Assembly (NCBI RefSeq): GCF_017916275.1
Contig: NZ_JAFMST010000005.1
Coordinates: 186,001 to 250,000 of the forward strand
Source of the DNA: Rubellimicrobium arenae
Lineage (GTDB): Bacteria; Pseudomonadota; Alphaproteobacteria; Rhodobacterales; Rhodobacteraceae
Direction of reading: 5' to 3'
DNA: 64,000 nt
Every line of letters begins with the position of its first letter. Positions within the stretch are counted from its first letter, which is position 1. A program made the translations under genes and the position numbers. Shown here in pieces: positions 1 through 9,342 of this stretch. The notes under the pieces were generated by a model. It ran no database searches and was not told the DNA's origin. It saw nothing but the letters and a program-made list of their open reading frames with translations.

Positions 1-360
1 GGGTGGCACCTGCCCGTGCTGCATGGGGCGGCCCGTCTCGATCCCGGATGGGGATTTGCCGAGCAGGCCATGTTCCTGATCGGAGGGCTGATGGTCTGGG
101 CGGGCGCGCTGGGGGCGGCCCAGCCGCTGGCCGGAGCCGGGGCGCTCCTGCTGACTTCCATGCACATGACCCTGCTCGGGGCCTTGCTGGTCCTGTCAGG
201 CAATGACCTTTACGCCGCCATCTGTGGAACGTCCCCCGATGTCGGCGGCCAGCGCCTGGGGGGGCTGCTGATGCTGGGGATCGGCACGCCGATCTACCTG
301 GCAGGGGGCCTGTGGCTCACGGCCCGGGCGTTGCGCCTGCCGGACGGGGAGGTGGCATGA
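1..360 (+). CDS. CtaG-like cytochrome c oxidase assembly protein, C-terminal part
   Basis: The reading frame is open from base 1, so the start lies upstream and only the last 119 residues are visible. They begin GWHLPVLHG and contain about three hydrophobic helices, near FLIGGLMVWAGALG, SMHMTLLGALLVLSG and MLGIGTPIYLAGGLWL. The order of His and helices fits the caa3_CtaG family (PF09678), integral membrane proteins that help assemble copper-containing cytochrome oxidases. The stop overlaps the start of the following c-type cytochrome by 4 bp (ATGA), so the two are very probably co-transcribed and belong to a respiratory gene cluster lying mostly outside the window. An unrelated small membrane protein is possible because the N-terminal half is not visible. 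Confidence 0.72.
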   Translation, partial: GWHLPVLHGAARLDPGWGFAEQAMFLIGGLMVWAGALGAAQPLAGAGALLLTSMHMTLLGALLVLSGNDLYAAICGTSPDVGGQRLGGLLMLGIGTPIYLAGGLWLTARALRLPDGEVA

Positions 361-1427
361 GGACCGTCCTCCTGACCATCGTGGCCTTGATGGCGCTGGC
401 AGTGCTGTCCGGAGCGGCCGTCGTGTTCGGCGGGCTCTACAACGTTTCTGCCCGGGCTGGCCATTGGCCCATCACCGAATGGGTCCTCCACACGGCCTAC
501 AGGCAGTCCGTCAAGCTGAGGGCCCCCCCCGAGCATGAGGTCCCGGAGTTGACCGACGCCCTGGCGGCGCTGGGCGCGCGTCACTTCGACCGGGCGTGCC
601 GTCAGTGTCATGCCGCGCCCGGTGAGGAACGGACCGCGACCATCGAGCGGATGATGCCACGGCCGCCTCCGATCGAGGTGGCGGTCAGGGACTGGGACCC
701 GCGCCATCTGGGCTGGATCCTGCGCGAGGGCGTCAAGATGAGCGGGATGCCCGGCTGGCCCTCAAGCCGACAGGACGAGATGTGGTCGGTGGTCGCGTTC
801 CTGGTGCGGGTGCAGGGCGGGATGGATGCCCAGACCTATGCCGCACTCACCGAGACGCCGGAGGCGCGCGGCCCCGAAGGGCTGGGTTACTGCGCCGGCT
901 GCCATGGACTCGATGGACGCTCCGGAAACCCGCATATTCCGCGGCTCGACCTGCTGGACGCCGCCTACCTGACCGAGTCGATCACGGCCTATGACCGCGG
1001 CCTTCGCGAAAGCGGGATCATGTCCCATGCCGCCTCCGAGTTCATGCCGGAGCAACTGGATCGGCTGGTCGCGTATTTCGGCTCGCTGCCCGCCGCCGCC
1101 GAGCCGCAGCCTGCGGACCCGACCCTCGCGGCCCGGGGGCGGGATTTGGCCCATGCCGCAACGGCAGACCCCGAGGTTCCAGCCTGCGCCGCCTGCCATG
1201 GTCCCGAGGCGAATCCCGCATCGCCCATGGGACCCGGGCCCGCCATTGCCGGACAATACGAGACCTACCTCGGCACCCAGTTGAGGTTGTGGCGCGAGGG
1301 TGCGCGGGGCGGCGGACCCCAGGCCCAGCTGATGCGGGCCGCCGCCCGGGACCTCTCCGACGAGGATATCGCGGCCCTGGCCGCCTACTATGCCAGCCTT
1401 CTTCCGTCAGCGGATCGGGACGGCTGA
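357..1427 (+). CDS. Membrane-anchored three-haem c-type cytochrome
   Basis: The protein has 356 residues. An N-terminal hydrophobic segment (about residues 4-25, LLTIVALMALAVLSGAAVVF) acts as a signal anchor. Three CXXCH haem-binding motifs follow, CRQCH, CAGCH and CAACH, each in its own cytochrome c domain with a downstream Met as likely sixth ligand. It is therefore a periplasmic electron carrier or oxidase subunit. The start at 357 overlaps the CtaG-like stop by 4 bp and directly precedes the signal anchor; an in-frame start 45 bp further up would put a polar extension before the anchor and is less likely. The three-domain layout resembles dihaem/trihaem cytochromes encoded beside caa3- or cbb3-type oxidases. 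Its precise redox partner cannot be told from sequence. Confidence 0.85.
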   Translation: MRTVLLTIVALMALAVLSGAAVVFGGLYNVSARAGHWPITEWVLHTAYRQSVKLRAPPEHEVPELTDALAALGARHFDRACRQCHAAPGEERTATIERMMPRPPPIEVAVRDWDPRHLGWILREGVKMSGMPGWPSSRQDEMWSVVAFLVRVQGGMDAQTYAALTETPEARGPEGLGYCAGCHGLDGRSGNPHIPRLDLLDAAYLTESITAYDRGLRESGIMSHAASEFMPEQLDRLVAYFGSLPAAAEPQPADPTLAARGRDLAHAATADPEVPACAACHGPEANPASPMGPGPAIAGQYETYLGTQLRLWREGARGGGPQAQLMRAAARDLSDEDIAALAAYYASLLPSADRDG

Positions 1428-1717
1428 GACCTGTTCCAGTAGAAAGCTGTCTCCGCCATGGGGCACCTTTGACGCGGGACGACCCCCGATCTCGCCCAAG
1501 CGAAGGCTGCGTTAGGACTGTTGGTGTCGCCCATGCAGTTGGAGGCACGACCGACCCGGGACGGTCCGGGCCAGACGGAGGCGGTCGGCGGTCGCGATAA
1601 GGGCTGCCGGATTGGATGTTGCGGAAGGTTCCGCACGCTTTCCGCACCAGCATTCGGATGGCGCAGGTTGTACTGGTTGAATGCAGCGCGTCCGGTCGGA
1701 AGGAGGGCAGGCCGCCC
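1428..1717. other. Intergenic stretch without a recognisable gene
   Basis: This 290-bp gap separates the converging cytochrome and aminopeptidase genes. Several short open frames exist on both strands, but none shows a ribosome site with a recognisable protein. I see no clear hairpin followed by a T run. It may be an old gene remnant, but I could not identify one. Confidence 0.4.
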
Positions 1718-2974
1718 TCAGGCCCATTCGCCCTTCCGGAAGACGGGCACCCTGCTCCCATCCGCCGAGAGGCCGTCTATGTCGATCTCGGCCGATCCTA
1801 TCATCCAGTCGATGTGGATGGCGCTCCGGTTGCCGCCGCGCGCGGCAACCTCCTCCTCGGAAAGGGTCGCGCCATCGCGGAAGCACTTGGAGTAGCACTG
1901 GCCCAGGGCGATATGGGACGCCGCGTTCTCGTCGAACAGGGTGTTGAAGAAGAGCAACCCCGATTGGGAGATCGGCGACCCATGCGGGACCAGGGCGACT
2001 TCCCCTAGCCGACGCGCGCCCTCGTCGGTATCCAGCGCCTTGATCAGCACGGCCTCCCCCCGCGAGGCGTGGGCTTCGACGATCCGGCCGCCCTCAAAGC
2101 GCACGCGGATGTCCTCGATCAGGGTGCCTTGGTGGGAGAGGGGCTTGGTCGAGGCCACATGACCTTCGACGCGGTGGGCATGAGGCGTGGTGAACACCTC
2201 CTCCGAGGGGATGTTCGGGTTGCAGATCACGCCGTTCCGGGCCAGTGAGGCGCCGCCCATCCATTCATGGCCGTCGGCCAGCCCGACCGTCAGGTCGGTC
2301 CCCGGCCCCGTGAAGTGAAGGGCCGCGAAGGACTGCCCGTTTAGCCAATCCGACCGGTGCCGCAGGGCGGCGTTGTGCGCCTCCCATGCGCCGACCGGGT
2401 CGTCGCCGTCCACGCGCGAGGCGGCGAAGATCGCCTGGGCGAGCCGACCCTGCGCATCCTCGGGCGAGAGATCGGGGAACATCCTCTGCGCCCAGGCGAG
2501 GCCGGGCCAGGCGATGATGTTCCAGTTGATTTCGAAGTTGGTGATGCGTTCCCGCGCGGGCGTGTAGGCGATGGACATGGCCCGGTTGGCCCGGCCGACC
2601 TTGTCGGGATCCTCCTGCGCCAGCAGCATGGGATCGTCGCCGACGATGGCAAGCCGCGCGGTGTTGGCGTCGAAGGCCTTGGCCATGCCGTCGTAGAGCC
2701 AGCCCGCCGCCTTGTCGAAGGCGGCATCCGGCGCGTGCCGGTAGCGGGCCAGCGTGACCTCGGGATCGGCAAGGATCGGCGTCACGATGCCCGCGCCGGC
2801 CCGGTAGGCATGTTCGGCGATCCGGCGGACCAAGGGGAGTGCCTCGGCCGGAGCCGTCAGAAGGAGGTCCTGGCCGGGTTGCAGGTTCAGGCCGACCTTG
2901 ACCGCGAGTTCGGCCAGCCGGTCGAGCCGATCGGCATCGATGGTCCCGGCGGCGATCCGTTGCTGCGTGTTCAT
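1718..2974 (-). CDS. M29-family metallo-aminopeptidase
   Basis: The 418-residue protein matches peptidase family M29 (AmpS/PepS/aminopeptidase T type), cytosolic exopeptidases with a two-metal centre that remove N-terminal residues from peptides. Family hallmarks are seen in the C-terminal half: NIPSEEVFTTPH with the acidic ligand, the ASHIALGQCY segment, and SAIHIDWMIGS with the His-x-Asp ligands. The family usually has about 410 residues, so the gene looks full length. I chose the ATG at 2974 because an AGGAG ribosome site lies just upstream. An in-frame start 60 bp further up would add a proline-rich extension not typical of the family. It stands alone, convergent with the cytochrome gene and behind the efflux genes on the same strand. 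Confidence 0.9.
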   Translation of the reverse strand: MNTQQRIAAGTIDADRLDRLAELAVKVGLNLQPGQDLLLTAPAEALPLVRRIAEHAYRAGAGIVTPILADPEVTLARYRHAPDAAFDKAAGWLYDGMAKAFDANTARLAIVGDDPMLLAQEDPDKVGRANRAMSIAYTPARERITNFEINWNIIAWPGLAWAQRMFPDLSPEDAQGRLAQAIFAASRVDGDDPVGAWEAHNAALRHRSDWLNGQSFAALHFTGPGTDLTVGLADGHEWMGGASLARNGVICNPNIPSEEVFTTPHAHRVEGHVASTKPLSHQGTLIEDIRVRFEGGRIVEAHASRGEAVLIKALDTDEGARRLGEVALVPHGSPISQSGLLFFNTLFDENAASHIALGQCYSKCFRDGATLSEEEVAARGGNRSAIHIDWMIGSAEIDIDGLSADGSRVPVFRKGEWA

Positions 2975-3059
2975 GGTCGCTCCTGCGTGTCTGACCTTGC
3001 CCGGTGACCTTAGCGGCGGCGTCGATGGGGTCAACGAAGGGGCGCGCGCCGCCCCCGCG

Positions 3060-4622
3060 TCAGTGCGCCCCGGCCGCCTTGCCCGGAGCAGGCTTCTTCA
3101 TGAGGAGCGCCGTCACCGCCAGTCCGCCGAACAGGACGGTGATGAGCATGAAGATGTCGATGAAGGACATCACCGCCGCCTGTCCGCGAAGCCGTCCGGC
3201 CATCTGGATCAGCGCCCCCGTGGAGCCGTCGAGCCCTTGGGACTGGAGGTTGGCCGCCATGGAGTCGAGCTGCCGCACGGCCTCCGGATTGGACCAGGTC
3301 ACGGACTCCGCCAGCCGGGCGTAATGCAGGTCGCGCCGGTCCGACAGCACCGTGTTGATGATCGCGAGGCCCACGGCGCCGCCCAGGTTGCGCATGAGGT
3401 TATAAAGGCCCGAAGCTCCCTTGATCTTCGCCGGAGAAAGGGTGCCAAGCGCGAGGTTGTTGATCGGCACCATGCAGATCATCAGCGACAGCCCCCGCAG
3501 GATCTGGGGCAGCAGAAGTTCATGGAAGTCCCAGTCCGCCGTAAGCCCGGTCAGCATCCAGGTCGAGCTCGCGAAGCCGATGAAGCCCAGCAGGAGCATG
3601 ACCCTGAGATCGAGCCGCGAGGACAGGATCCCGGCCAGGGGCGCCGAGACGAACATCGCCATGCCCGAGACGAAGACCGTTTCGCCGATCATCAGGCTGT
3701 CGTAGCCCCGGATCGACGACAGGTAGAGCGGATAAAGGTAGGTCAGGCCGTAGAGCCCGATACCCATGACGAAGCTGAAGACGGATCCGACGGCGAAATT
3801 GGTGTTCCCGAAGGCCGAGAAGTCGACGAGCGGCTCGTCCCGGGTGAACGCGCGCCAGAAGGTCGCAATGCAGCCCGCCACCGTGATCGCGGCCATGATC
3901 GCCACCGCCTCGTCGGCGAACCAGTCGTTCCCGGGTCCCTCCTCCAGTACGTATTCGAGGCCGCCCAGGAACGCGGCCAGCGCGAGCAGCCCCCACCAGT
4001 CGAACTTGGAGAACAGGTTCCAGTTGGGTCGGTCGAAGTCGATCAGCGTGAAGGCCGCGGCGGATACGGCGATGCCCGGAATGACGTTCACGAGGAACAG
4101 CCAATGCCACGACATTGTATGGCTCAGGTAGCCTCCCAGGGTCGGTCCCACCGTGGGCGCGAGCGTCGCCACGAGCCCGACCATGGGGGACACGATGTTG
4201 CGCTTGGACGCCGGAAAGATCGTGAACGCCGCGGCGAAGACCGACGGGATCATGCCGCCGCCCACGAAGCCCTGCACGGCCCGCCAAAGGATCATCTCGT
4301 TGATCGACGACGACATCGCGCACAGGAAGCTGGACGCGGTGAACCCCGCCGCCGCGACCGTGAAGAGGATGCGCGTCGACATGACCCGCCCCAGGAAGCC
4401 CGAAAGCGGGATCATGACGACCTCGGCGATCAGGTAGCTGGTCTGCACCCAGCTGATCTCGTCCCCGCTGGCGCCGAGCCCCGCCTGGATCTCGGGCAGG
4501 GAGGCCGAGACGATCTGGATGTCCAGGATCGCCATGAACATCCCGAACACCATGACGAGGAACGCCACGATGCGCCGGGGCGTGAGCTCCGGCTCGGCAG
4601 GGACAGCAGCGGGGGCGGCCAA
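3060..4622 (-). CDS. emrB: EmrB/QacA-type MFS drug efflux transporter (DHA2 family)
   Basis: The 520-residue, very hydrophobic protein has the features of 14-helix DHA2 proton-drug antiporters: the helix-1 motif AILDIQIVSASLPEIQ, the segment ISWVQTSYLIAEVVMIPLSG, and the antiporter helix-5 region LGGYLSHTMSWHWLFLVNV. In such tripartite systems it is the inner-membrane pump working with the adjacent HlyD/EmrA fusion protein and an outer-membrane TolC-like channel, which is not encoded here. The start is a TTG at 4622, five bases after the stop of the emrA-like gene, with GGAG eight bases upstream; a GTG about 20 codons downstream is the alternative. It is in an operon with emrA and probably repressed by the divergent TetR protein. 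The substrate cannot be told. Confidence 0.88.
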   Translation of the reverse strand: MAAPAAVPAEPELTPRRIVAFLVMVFGMFMAILDIQIVSASLPEIQAGLGASGDEISWVQTSYLIAEVVMIPLSGFLGRVMSTRILFTVAAAGFTASSFLCAMSSSINEMILWRAVQGFVGGGMIPSVFAAAFTIFPASKRNIVSPMVGLVATLAPTVGPTLGGYLSHTMSWHWLFLVNVIPGIAVSAAAFTLIDFDRPNWNLFSKFDWWGLLALAAFLGGLEYVLEEGPGNDWFADEAVAIMAAITVAGCIATFWRAFTRDEPLVDFSAFGNTNFAVGSVFSFVMGIGLYGLTYLYPLYLSSIRGYDSLMIGETVFVSGMAMFVSAPLAGILSSRLDLRVMLLLGFIGFASSTWMLTGLTADWDFHELLLPQILRGLSLMICMVPINNLALGTLSPAKIKGASGLYNLMRNLGGAVGLAIINTVLSDRRDLHYARLAESVTWSNPEAVRQLDSMAANLQSQGLDGSTGALIQMAGRLRGQAAVMSFIDIFMLITVLFGGLAVTALLMKKPAPGKAAGAH

Positions 4623-4627
4623 GGACG

Positions 4628-5872
4628 TTACTCCGTCCCGGTCGCGGCGGTCAGCGCGGCGTGCTGCTGGCCTTCCCGGTCGGGGGCGGTCCGGCGATCC
4701 ACGGCGACGACCGCCGACAGGCCGGCGCGCAACTGCCCCGTTGCAAGGGCCTCCGCGGGGATCTCGATGCGCACCGGCACGCGCTGCACGACCTTGGTGA
4801 AGTTGCCGGTCGCGTTGTCCGCAGGCAGCAGCGAGAAGACCGAGCCCGTGGCCGGAGCGGTCGAGGCCACGGTGCCCTCGAACTCCTGGTCCGGGAGGGC
4901 GTCGAAGGTCAGGTGCACCTTCTCGCCGGGGACGATGCCCTCCATCTGGGTTTCCTTGTAGTTCGCCTCGACATAAAGGTCGCCGTCCGGCACCAGGGCC
5001 GCAAGACGGGCGCCCGGCTGCACAAGGTCGCCGGTCTCGAGCGACAGGTTCGCGACGATGCCATCCGCAGGCGCGCGCAGGACCGTCAGGTCGAGGTTCC
5101 GCTGCGCTTGGGCCACTGCGAGCTCGAGCTCATGGCGGGTGCCCTCGGCCTCTCCCCGCTGGGCGCGGAGCACGGCGACCTGCGCCTCTGCGCTGGTCAC
5201 GGCGGCCCGCGCCTGGGCGAGGCCAGCAGTCGCGGTGTCGAGACCCTCGTTCGCCTCATCAAGCTTGGCCTGCGCCACCACGTTGCTTTGCGCCAGGCTG
5301 CGCGACCGCTCCGCCGCAGAGGTCGCCGTGCGGAGCTGCGCCTCGGCGGCGTCGCGCGCCGCCTCGGCCTGGGTGATACCCGCCTGCGCGGCCTGGATCT
5401 GGGCGTCGATCCGGGCCAGCGTGTCATCGGCGGTCGCCACGCGGCTTTGGGCTGTATCCAAGGCGATCCGGTAATCGCCGTCATCCAGGCGCACGAGCAC
5501 ATCACCCATGCGGACGTGATCGTTCGCGTCGACCAGCACCTGCGCCACATAGCCTTGCACGCGGCTGCTGATCAGCGTGATGTCGGCCTGCACATAGGCG
5601 TCGTCCGTCTCGACAAGGAAACGGCCTTCCGTCCAGTAATCCTGCGCCTTGTAGGCGACGCCGCCCAAGACCGCCAAGGCGATCACGCCCAGGATCAGCT
5701 TCTTGCGGCCCTTCTTGGGGGGCACCACGGCGGCCTCGACAGCCACGGGCTGGGCTGCGGGGGCGGCTGCGTCCGCTCCGGATTGCCGCGCGGCGGGACC
5801 CTCGGCAGGGGCAGGGCGGGCGGCACCGGCGTCCAGCGCCGTGTCCTGGTTGAGGCGTTCGTGTCGCGACAT
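4628..5872 (-). CDS. emrA: HlyD/EmrA-type membrane fusion protein
   Basis: The 414-residue protein is the periplasmic adaptor of a tripartite efflux pump. After a proline/alanine-rich cytoplasmic tail there is one membrane helix (KLILGVIALAVLGGVAYKA). Then come a biotinyl-lipoyl-like segment, a long helical hairpin full of Ala/Glu/Gln (about residues 120-240) and a beta-barrel region with NLSLETGDLVQPGARLAALV. This is the standard EmrA/HlyD_D23 layout and length. The ATG at 5872 (MSRHERL) is chosen because AAGGA sits about eight bases upstream; the frame stays open 38 codons further but runs into the palindromic control region. It is the first gene of the emrAB-like operon and is transcribed divergently from the TetR gene. 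Confidence 0.88.
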   Translation of the reverse strand: MSRHERLNQDTALDAGAARPAPAEGPAARQSGADAAAPAAQPVAVEAAVVPPKKGRKKLILGVIALAVLGGVAYKAQDYWTEGRFLVETDDAYVQADITLISSRVQGYVAQVLVDANDHVRMGDVLVRLDDGDYRIALDTAQSRVATADDTLARIDAQIQAAQAGITQAEAARDAAEAQLRTATSAAERSRSLAQSNVVAQAKLDEANEGLDTATAGLAQARAAVTSAEAQVAVLRAQRGEAEGTRHELELAVAQAQRNLDLTVLRAPADGIVANLSLETGDLVQPGARLAALVPDGDLYVEANYKETQMEGIVPGEKVHLTFDALPDQEFEGTVASTAPATGSVFSLLPADNATGNFTKVVQRVPVRIEIPAEALATGQLRAGLSAVVAVDRRTAPDREGQQHAALTAATGTE

Positions 5873-5940
5873 CTCGCCAATCCTTGAAGCGCCGCCGGCG
5901 GCGTTGATGGAGGATCCCGACGGCGGTCGCGAATCCCGAC

Positions 5941-6013
5941 CGAACCGTTCAGTTCGATGGCGATGTAGCGCCGGACCCAGTACCAATCAAGGGTTCATAG
6001 AACCGATCGGTTC
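5941..6013. promoter_or_regulatory. Cluster of GAACC palindromes, putative TetR operators between emrA and tetR
   Basis: Three inverted repeats built from the same GAACC/GGTTC half-site lie between the divergent genes: CGAACCGTTCAGTTCG at 5941-5956, GGTTC-ATA-GAACC at 5992-6004, and the perfect 14-bp palindrome GAACCGATCGGTTC at 6000-6013. The last two share one half-site. An AT-rich TATAT element follows directly at 6016-6020. Position and symmetry fit operators for the TetR protein encoded next door, controlling both itself and the efflux operon. Binding is inferred. Confidence 0.7.
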
Positions 6014-6046
6014 GATTATATGGAGATTGTGAGCACGAGGGATCGC

Positions 6047-6760
6047 ATGACTTCTTGGCAGAATGGTTCGACGGCTGGCGGCGACGAGGACGCGCTGGAT
6101 CCCTGCGATTCCGCCGAAGGCGGGTCGTCGCCAAAACGGCGCCATTCGGCCGGCGAAGACCCTGCCAAGCGGGATCAGATCCTGGACGGCGCACGGCAGG
6201 TGTTCATGGACCAAGGCTACGATGCGGCCAGCATGAACGACATCTGTCGGGCCGCGGGCGTCTCCAAGGGCACCATCTACGTCTACTTCTCCAACAAGGA
6301 AGAACTGTTCGTTGCCCTGATGGCGCGCGAGAGGGACAGGCTGTTCCTCGACCTTGACCAGCTTCTCGACGGCGACCGCCCGCTTCGCGACCGGCTCCAT
6401 GCCTACGGATGCCGGCTGGCCGAACTCATCTGCTCGGACGACGCGGTCAGGGCGCAGCGCATTATCATCAGCACGGCCGAACGGATGCCCGAGCTTGGGG
6501 CGCGCTTCTTCGATGGCGGCACCCAGCGGATCCAGGGCAGCCTCCGGCGGCTGCTGGAGCGCGAAACCGTCGCGGGGCGGCTTGCCGTGACGGATGTGCC
6601 CTTGGCCGCGCAGCAGTTCGTGGAGTTGTCGGCAGCAGGATTGCTGAGGCCCAGGCTGTTCGGCAAGGCACGCACCCCTCCTTCGGCGGCGACCATCAGG
6701 GCCAACGTGGACTCGGCGGTGCGGATGTTCCTGCTGGCCTATGGGGCGGGCGGGACCTGA
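6047..6760 (+). CDS. TetR/AcrR-family transcriptional repressor of the efflux operon
   Basis: The 237-residue protein has a classic TetR N-terminal DNA-binding domain: AKRDQILDGARQVFMDQGYD, then the helix-turn-helix MNDICRAAGVSKGTIYVYFS followed by NKEELFVALM. The C-terminal ligand-binding half resembles the AefR-like/TetR_C group. About 40 disordered residues precede the HTH. The ATG at 6047 is chosen because CGAGGG lies upstream; the ATG at 6020 sits in the putative promoter with no ribosome site. It is divergent from emrA with GAACC palindromes between them, so it is very likely the local repressor, released when a pump substrate binds. The inducer is unknown. Confidence 0.87.
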   Translation: MTSWQNGSTAGGDEDALDPCDSAEGGSSPKRRHSAGEDPAKRDQILDGARQVFMDQGYDAASMNDICRAAGVSKGTIYVYFSNKEELFVALMARERDRLFLDLDQLLDGDRPLRDRLHAYGCRLAELICSDDAVRAQRIIISTAERMPELGARFFDGGTQRIQGSLRRLLERETVAGRLAVTDVPLAAQQFVELSAAGLLRPRLFGKARTPPSAATIRANVDSAVRMFLLAYGAGGT

Positions 6761-6936
6761 CGACGGACCGTGGCCAACGCTCGATGCCGCCTGCCGTCCT
6801 GCGTGGGTCAGGCGTCTTGATGCCGGTGGCTTGGTCTTGGGGCATCGCGTCCTCGCTCACCGTCGGCGGCTTTGGCCTGGAACCAAGATTGATCCTGCTT
6901 TGCCAACCGGACGGGGAGTAAGGTAACGCTTGGAGC

Positions 6937-8409
6937 ATGACCCATCTTCTTGCCATCGACCAAGGTACGACCTCCTCGCGCGCAATCCTCTTCGATGGGA
7001 ACCTGCGTCCTGTTCGGATTGTGCAACAGGAGTTCCCGCAGATCTTCCCGCACTCGGGCTGGGTGGAACATGACCCGGAGGCGATCTGGTCCTCGGTGCT
7101 CGCGACGGCGCGGGAGGTGATGCAGGGGATCGCTTCGACCGAGGTGGCTGGGCTCGGCATCACCAATCAGCGCGAGACGACGCTTGTGTGGGACAGGCGG
7201 ACGGGGCGGGCGATCCACAATGCCATCGTCTGGCAGGACCGCCGCACCGCCCCGACATGCGAGGCCCTGGCGTCCGAGGGCTGGGCCGAGGCCGTCGCCG
7301 ACCGGACGGGCCTCATCCTCGATCCGTATTTCTCGGCCACCAAGCTGGCTTGGCTGCTCGACAACGTCGACGGCGCTAGGGACGCCGCCACGGCCGGGCA
7401 TCTGCTGTTCGGGACGGTGGACAGCTTCCTGATCTGGCGACTGACCGAAGGCAGGGTCCACGCCACCGATGCCACGAACGCCGCCCGCACCATGCTGTAT
7501 GACATTCGGGCAGGCGCCTGGGACGAGGAACTCTGCGGCAGGCTCGGCGTCCCGATGAACCTGCTGCCGGACGTGCGTGACTGCGCGGACGACTTCGGCA
7601 CGACGACCTTGCTTGGCGGGACGCTCCCTATCCGGGGTGTCGCCGGGGATCAGCAGGCCGCAACCATGGGACAGGCCTGCTTCAACCCCGGCATGATGAA
7701 ATCCACCTATGGGACGGGGTGCTTTGCCCTTTTGAACACGGGCCCGGACTTCGTCCGGTCGCGCCACCGCCTGCTTACCACGATCGCCTATCGCCTGGGC
7801 GGGCGCACCACCTTCGCCCTGGAAGGGTCGATCTTCGTCGCCGGGGCCGCGGTCCAGTGGCTTCGGGACGGCCTGCATCTGATCGGGCGTGCCGAGGAGT
7901 CCGGTGATCTTGCCCGATCCGCCGACCCCGAGCAGGACGTCATCCTCGTCCCGGCCTTCACCGGGCTGGGCGCACCGTATTGGGACGCGGGTGCGCGGGG
8001 GGCGGTCTTCGGCCTGACCCGCGCCTCGGGCACGGCCGAGTTCGCGCGCGCGGCCCTCGAGTCGGTCGCGTTCCAGACTCACGACCTCCTGCAGGCCATG
8101 CGGCTCGACTGGCCGGCCGCGAACGAGACCGTGCTCAGGGTGGATGGCGGGATGACGGCCTCGGACTGGACGATGCAGCGCCTGTCCGATCTTCTCGGGA
8201 CACCGGTGGACCGACCAGCCATTCGGGAAACGACGGCTCTCGGAGCGGCTTGGCTGGCAGGCTATGCGGCCAACGTGGTCCCCGGCCCCGAGGGCTTCAT
8301 GGAAAGCTGGTCGCTCGAGCGGCGTTTCTCCCCGTCGATGCCATCCGACGAGCGCACCCGCCGCCTTGGGTTATGGCAGGATGCCGTCCGTCGCGTGATC
8401 GGACCCTGA
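6937..8409 (+). CDS. glpK: Glycerol kinase
   Basis: The 490-residue protein is a full-length FGGY-family glycerol kinase, which converts glycerol and ATP to sn-glycerol 3-phosphate in the cytosol. The N-terminal phosphate-binding motif [16 protein letters not shown], the [14 protein letters not shown] segment, the [17 protein letters not shown] motif and the C-terminal adenosine motif [15 protein letters not shown] are all present. GGAG lies just before the ATG at 6937. It is followed tail-to-tail by the DeoR-type regulator, and glpD lies beyond, so glycerol is taken to dihydroxyacetone phosphate. No glpF facilitator gene is next to it. A 176-bp gap separates it from the TetR gene. Confidence 0.96.
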   Translation: MTHLLAIDQGTTSSRAILFDGNLRPVRIVQQEFPQIFPHSGWVEHDPEAIWSSVLATAREVMQGIASTEVAGLGITNQRETTLVWDRRTGRAIHNAIVWQDRRTAPTCEALASEGWAEAVADRTGLILDPYFSATKLAWLLDNVDGARDAATAGHLLFGTVDSFLIWRLTEGRVHATDATNAARTMLYDIRAGAWDEELCGRLGVPMNLLPDVRDCADDFGTTTLLGGTLPIRGVAGDQQAATMGQACFNPGMMKSTYGTGCFALLNTGPDFVRSRHRLLTTIAYRLGGRTTFALEGSIFVAGAAVQWLRDGLHLIGRAEESGDLARSADPEQDVILVPAFTGLGAPYWDAGARGAVFGLTRASGTAEFARAALESVAFQTHDLLQAMRLDWPAANETVLRVDGGMTASDWTMQRLSDLLGTPVDRPAIRETTALGAAWLAGYAANVVPGPEGFMESWSLERRFSPSMPSDERTRRLGLWQDAVRRVIGP

Positions 8410-8428
8410 GCACGCGGCCCTTCCCGGG

Positions 8429-9208
8429 TCAGCCCGCACAGGCCGGATGGGCCGCGACGATGACGGTCGTCTGCCAGTCGCGGCACAGGCCCGCCAATGC
8501 TTCGGGAAACGCCCGATCGGTCACGACGCAGTCGATCTCGGCCAGGGAGGCGATCCGGGCCGGGGCATGGCGCTGGAACTTGGAATGGTCCGCCACCAGG
8601 ATCGATCGACGGGCCTGGTCCAGGACCGCACGACTGACCCCAACCTCCTCGAGGTCGTAGTCCAGCAGGTCGCCCCCTTCATCGAGGGCCGAGCATCCGA
8701 TGACCCCGACATCGAACCTGAACTGCCGGATCGTCTGCGCGGTCAGCGCTCCGACCATCCCGCCATCGGCGTGCCGAAGCGCGCCGCCCGCGACGACGAC
8801 CCTGCAATCCGGGCTGGCCTGCAGGATGTTGGCCACGTTCAGATTGTTGGTCACGACCAAGAGGTTCCGGTGATGGACAAGCTCGTGCGCCACCGCCTCT
8901 GTGCTGGTTCCGATCGCCAGGAACACCGAGGCGTCGTTCGGGATCATCTCCGCGCAGGCCCGGGCCATGGCCGCTTTCGCGCCCGCCTGAAGTCGCCGCC
9001 GTTCCTCGTAGTCGATGTTGGTGGTGCTGGACGGGTAGACGGCGCCGCCATGCACCCGCTCCAGCCGCCCGGTCTCGGCCAGTTCGGCCAGATCGCGGCG
9101 GATCGTCTGCAGCGTGACACCGAAGTGCTGGGCGAGGTCCTCCACCGTGACCTTTCCATCGCGCCGCGCAAGGTCGACGATCTCGGGCTGGCGAAGTGAC
9201 TGAGACAT
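8429..9208 (-). CDS. glpR: DeoR-family repressor, GlpR type
   Basis: The 259-residue protein has the DeoR winged helix-turn-helix at the N-terminus (VTVEDLAQHFGVTLQTIRRD, then RVHGGAVYP) and a C-terminal sugar-phosphate-sensing DeoRC domain containing IGTSTEAVAHEL, LVVTNNLNVANIL and ILVADHSKFQRHA. Its place between glpK and glpD strongly suggests it is GlpR, which represses glycerol genes until glycerol 3-phosphate binds. TGGAG lies about seven bases before the ATG. It ends 19 bp from the glpK stop (convergent) and is divergent from glpD, with putative GlpR half-sites close to glpD. A DeoR regulator of another phosphorylated sugar is possible but less likely. Confidence 0.88.
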   Translation of the reverse strand: MSQSLRQPEIVDLARRDGKVTVEDLAQHFGVTLQTIRRDLAELAETGRLERVHGGAVYPSSTTNIDYEERRRLQAGAKAAMARACAEMIPNDASVFLAIGTSTEAVAHELVHHRNLLVVTNNLNVANILQASPDCRVVVAGGALRHADGGMVGALTAQTIRQFRFDVGVIGCSALDEGGDLLDYDLEEVGVSRAVLDQARRSILVADHSKFQRHAPARIASLAEIDCVVTDRAFPEALAGLCRDWQTTVIVAAHPACAG

Positions 9209-9342
9209 CCGAAACTCCAGCAGGTGGGCGAGATCGGTAGCATGATTCCGGCGCGGTTGGCGAGACGCTGCATATCAATATGGAAGGAAAACGAAGCACG
9301 ATATGCGCGGAAATGCGTGCATTCGCGCGCGGGGGGATTATA

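Noticed and set aside
1428-1717. Possible transposase or gene remnant
   Set aside because: Fragments of translated sequence did not form a recognisable family signature, so no pseudogene was called.
2898-4961. Long plus-strand open frame of 687 codons antisense to the efflux genes
   Set aside because: It mirrors the emrB/emrA coding frames, is very Arg/Gly/Asp-rich and has no recognisable domain; a GC-rich shadow frame.
6817-6846. GATGCC...GGCATC inverted repeat between tetR and glpK
   Set aside because: Short arms with a 17-bp gap and no T run; too weak to call as a terminator or operator.
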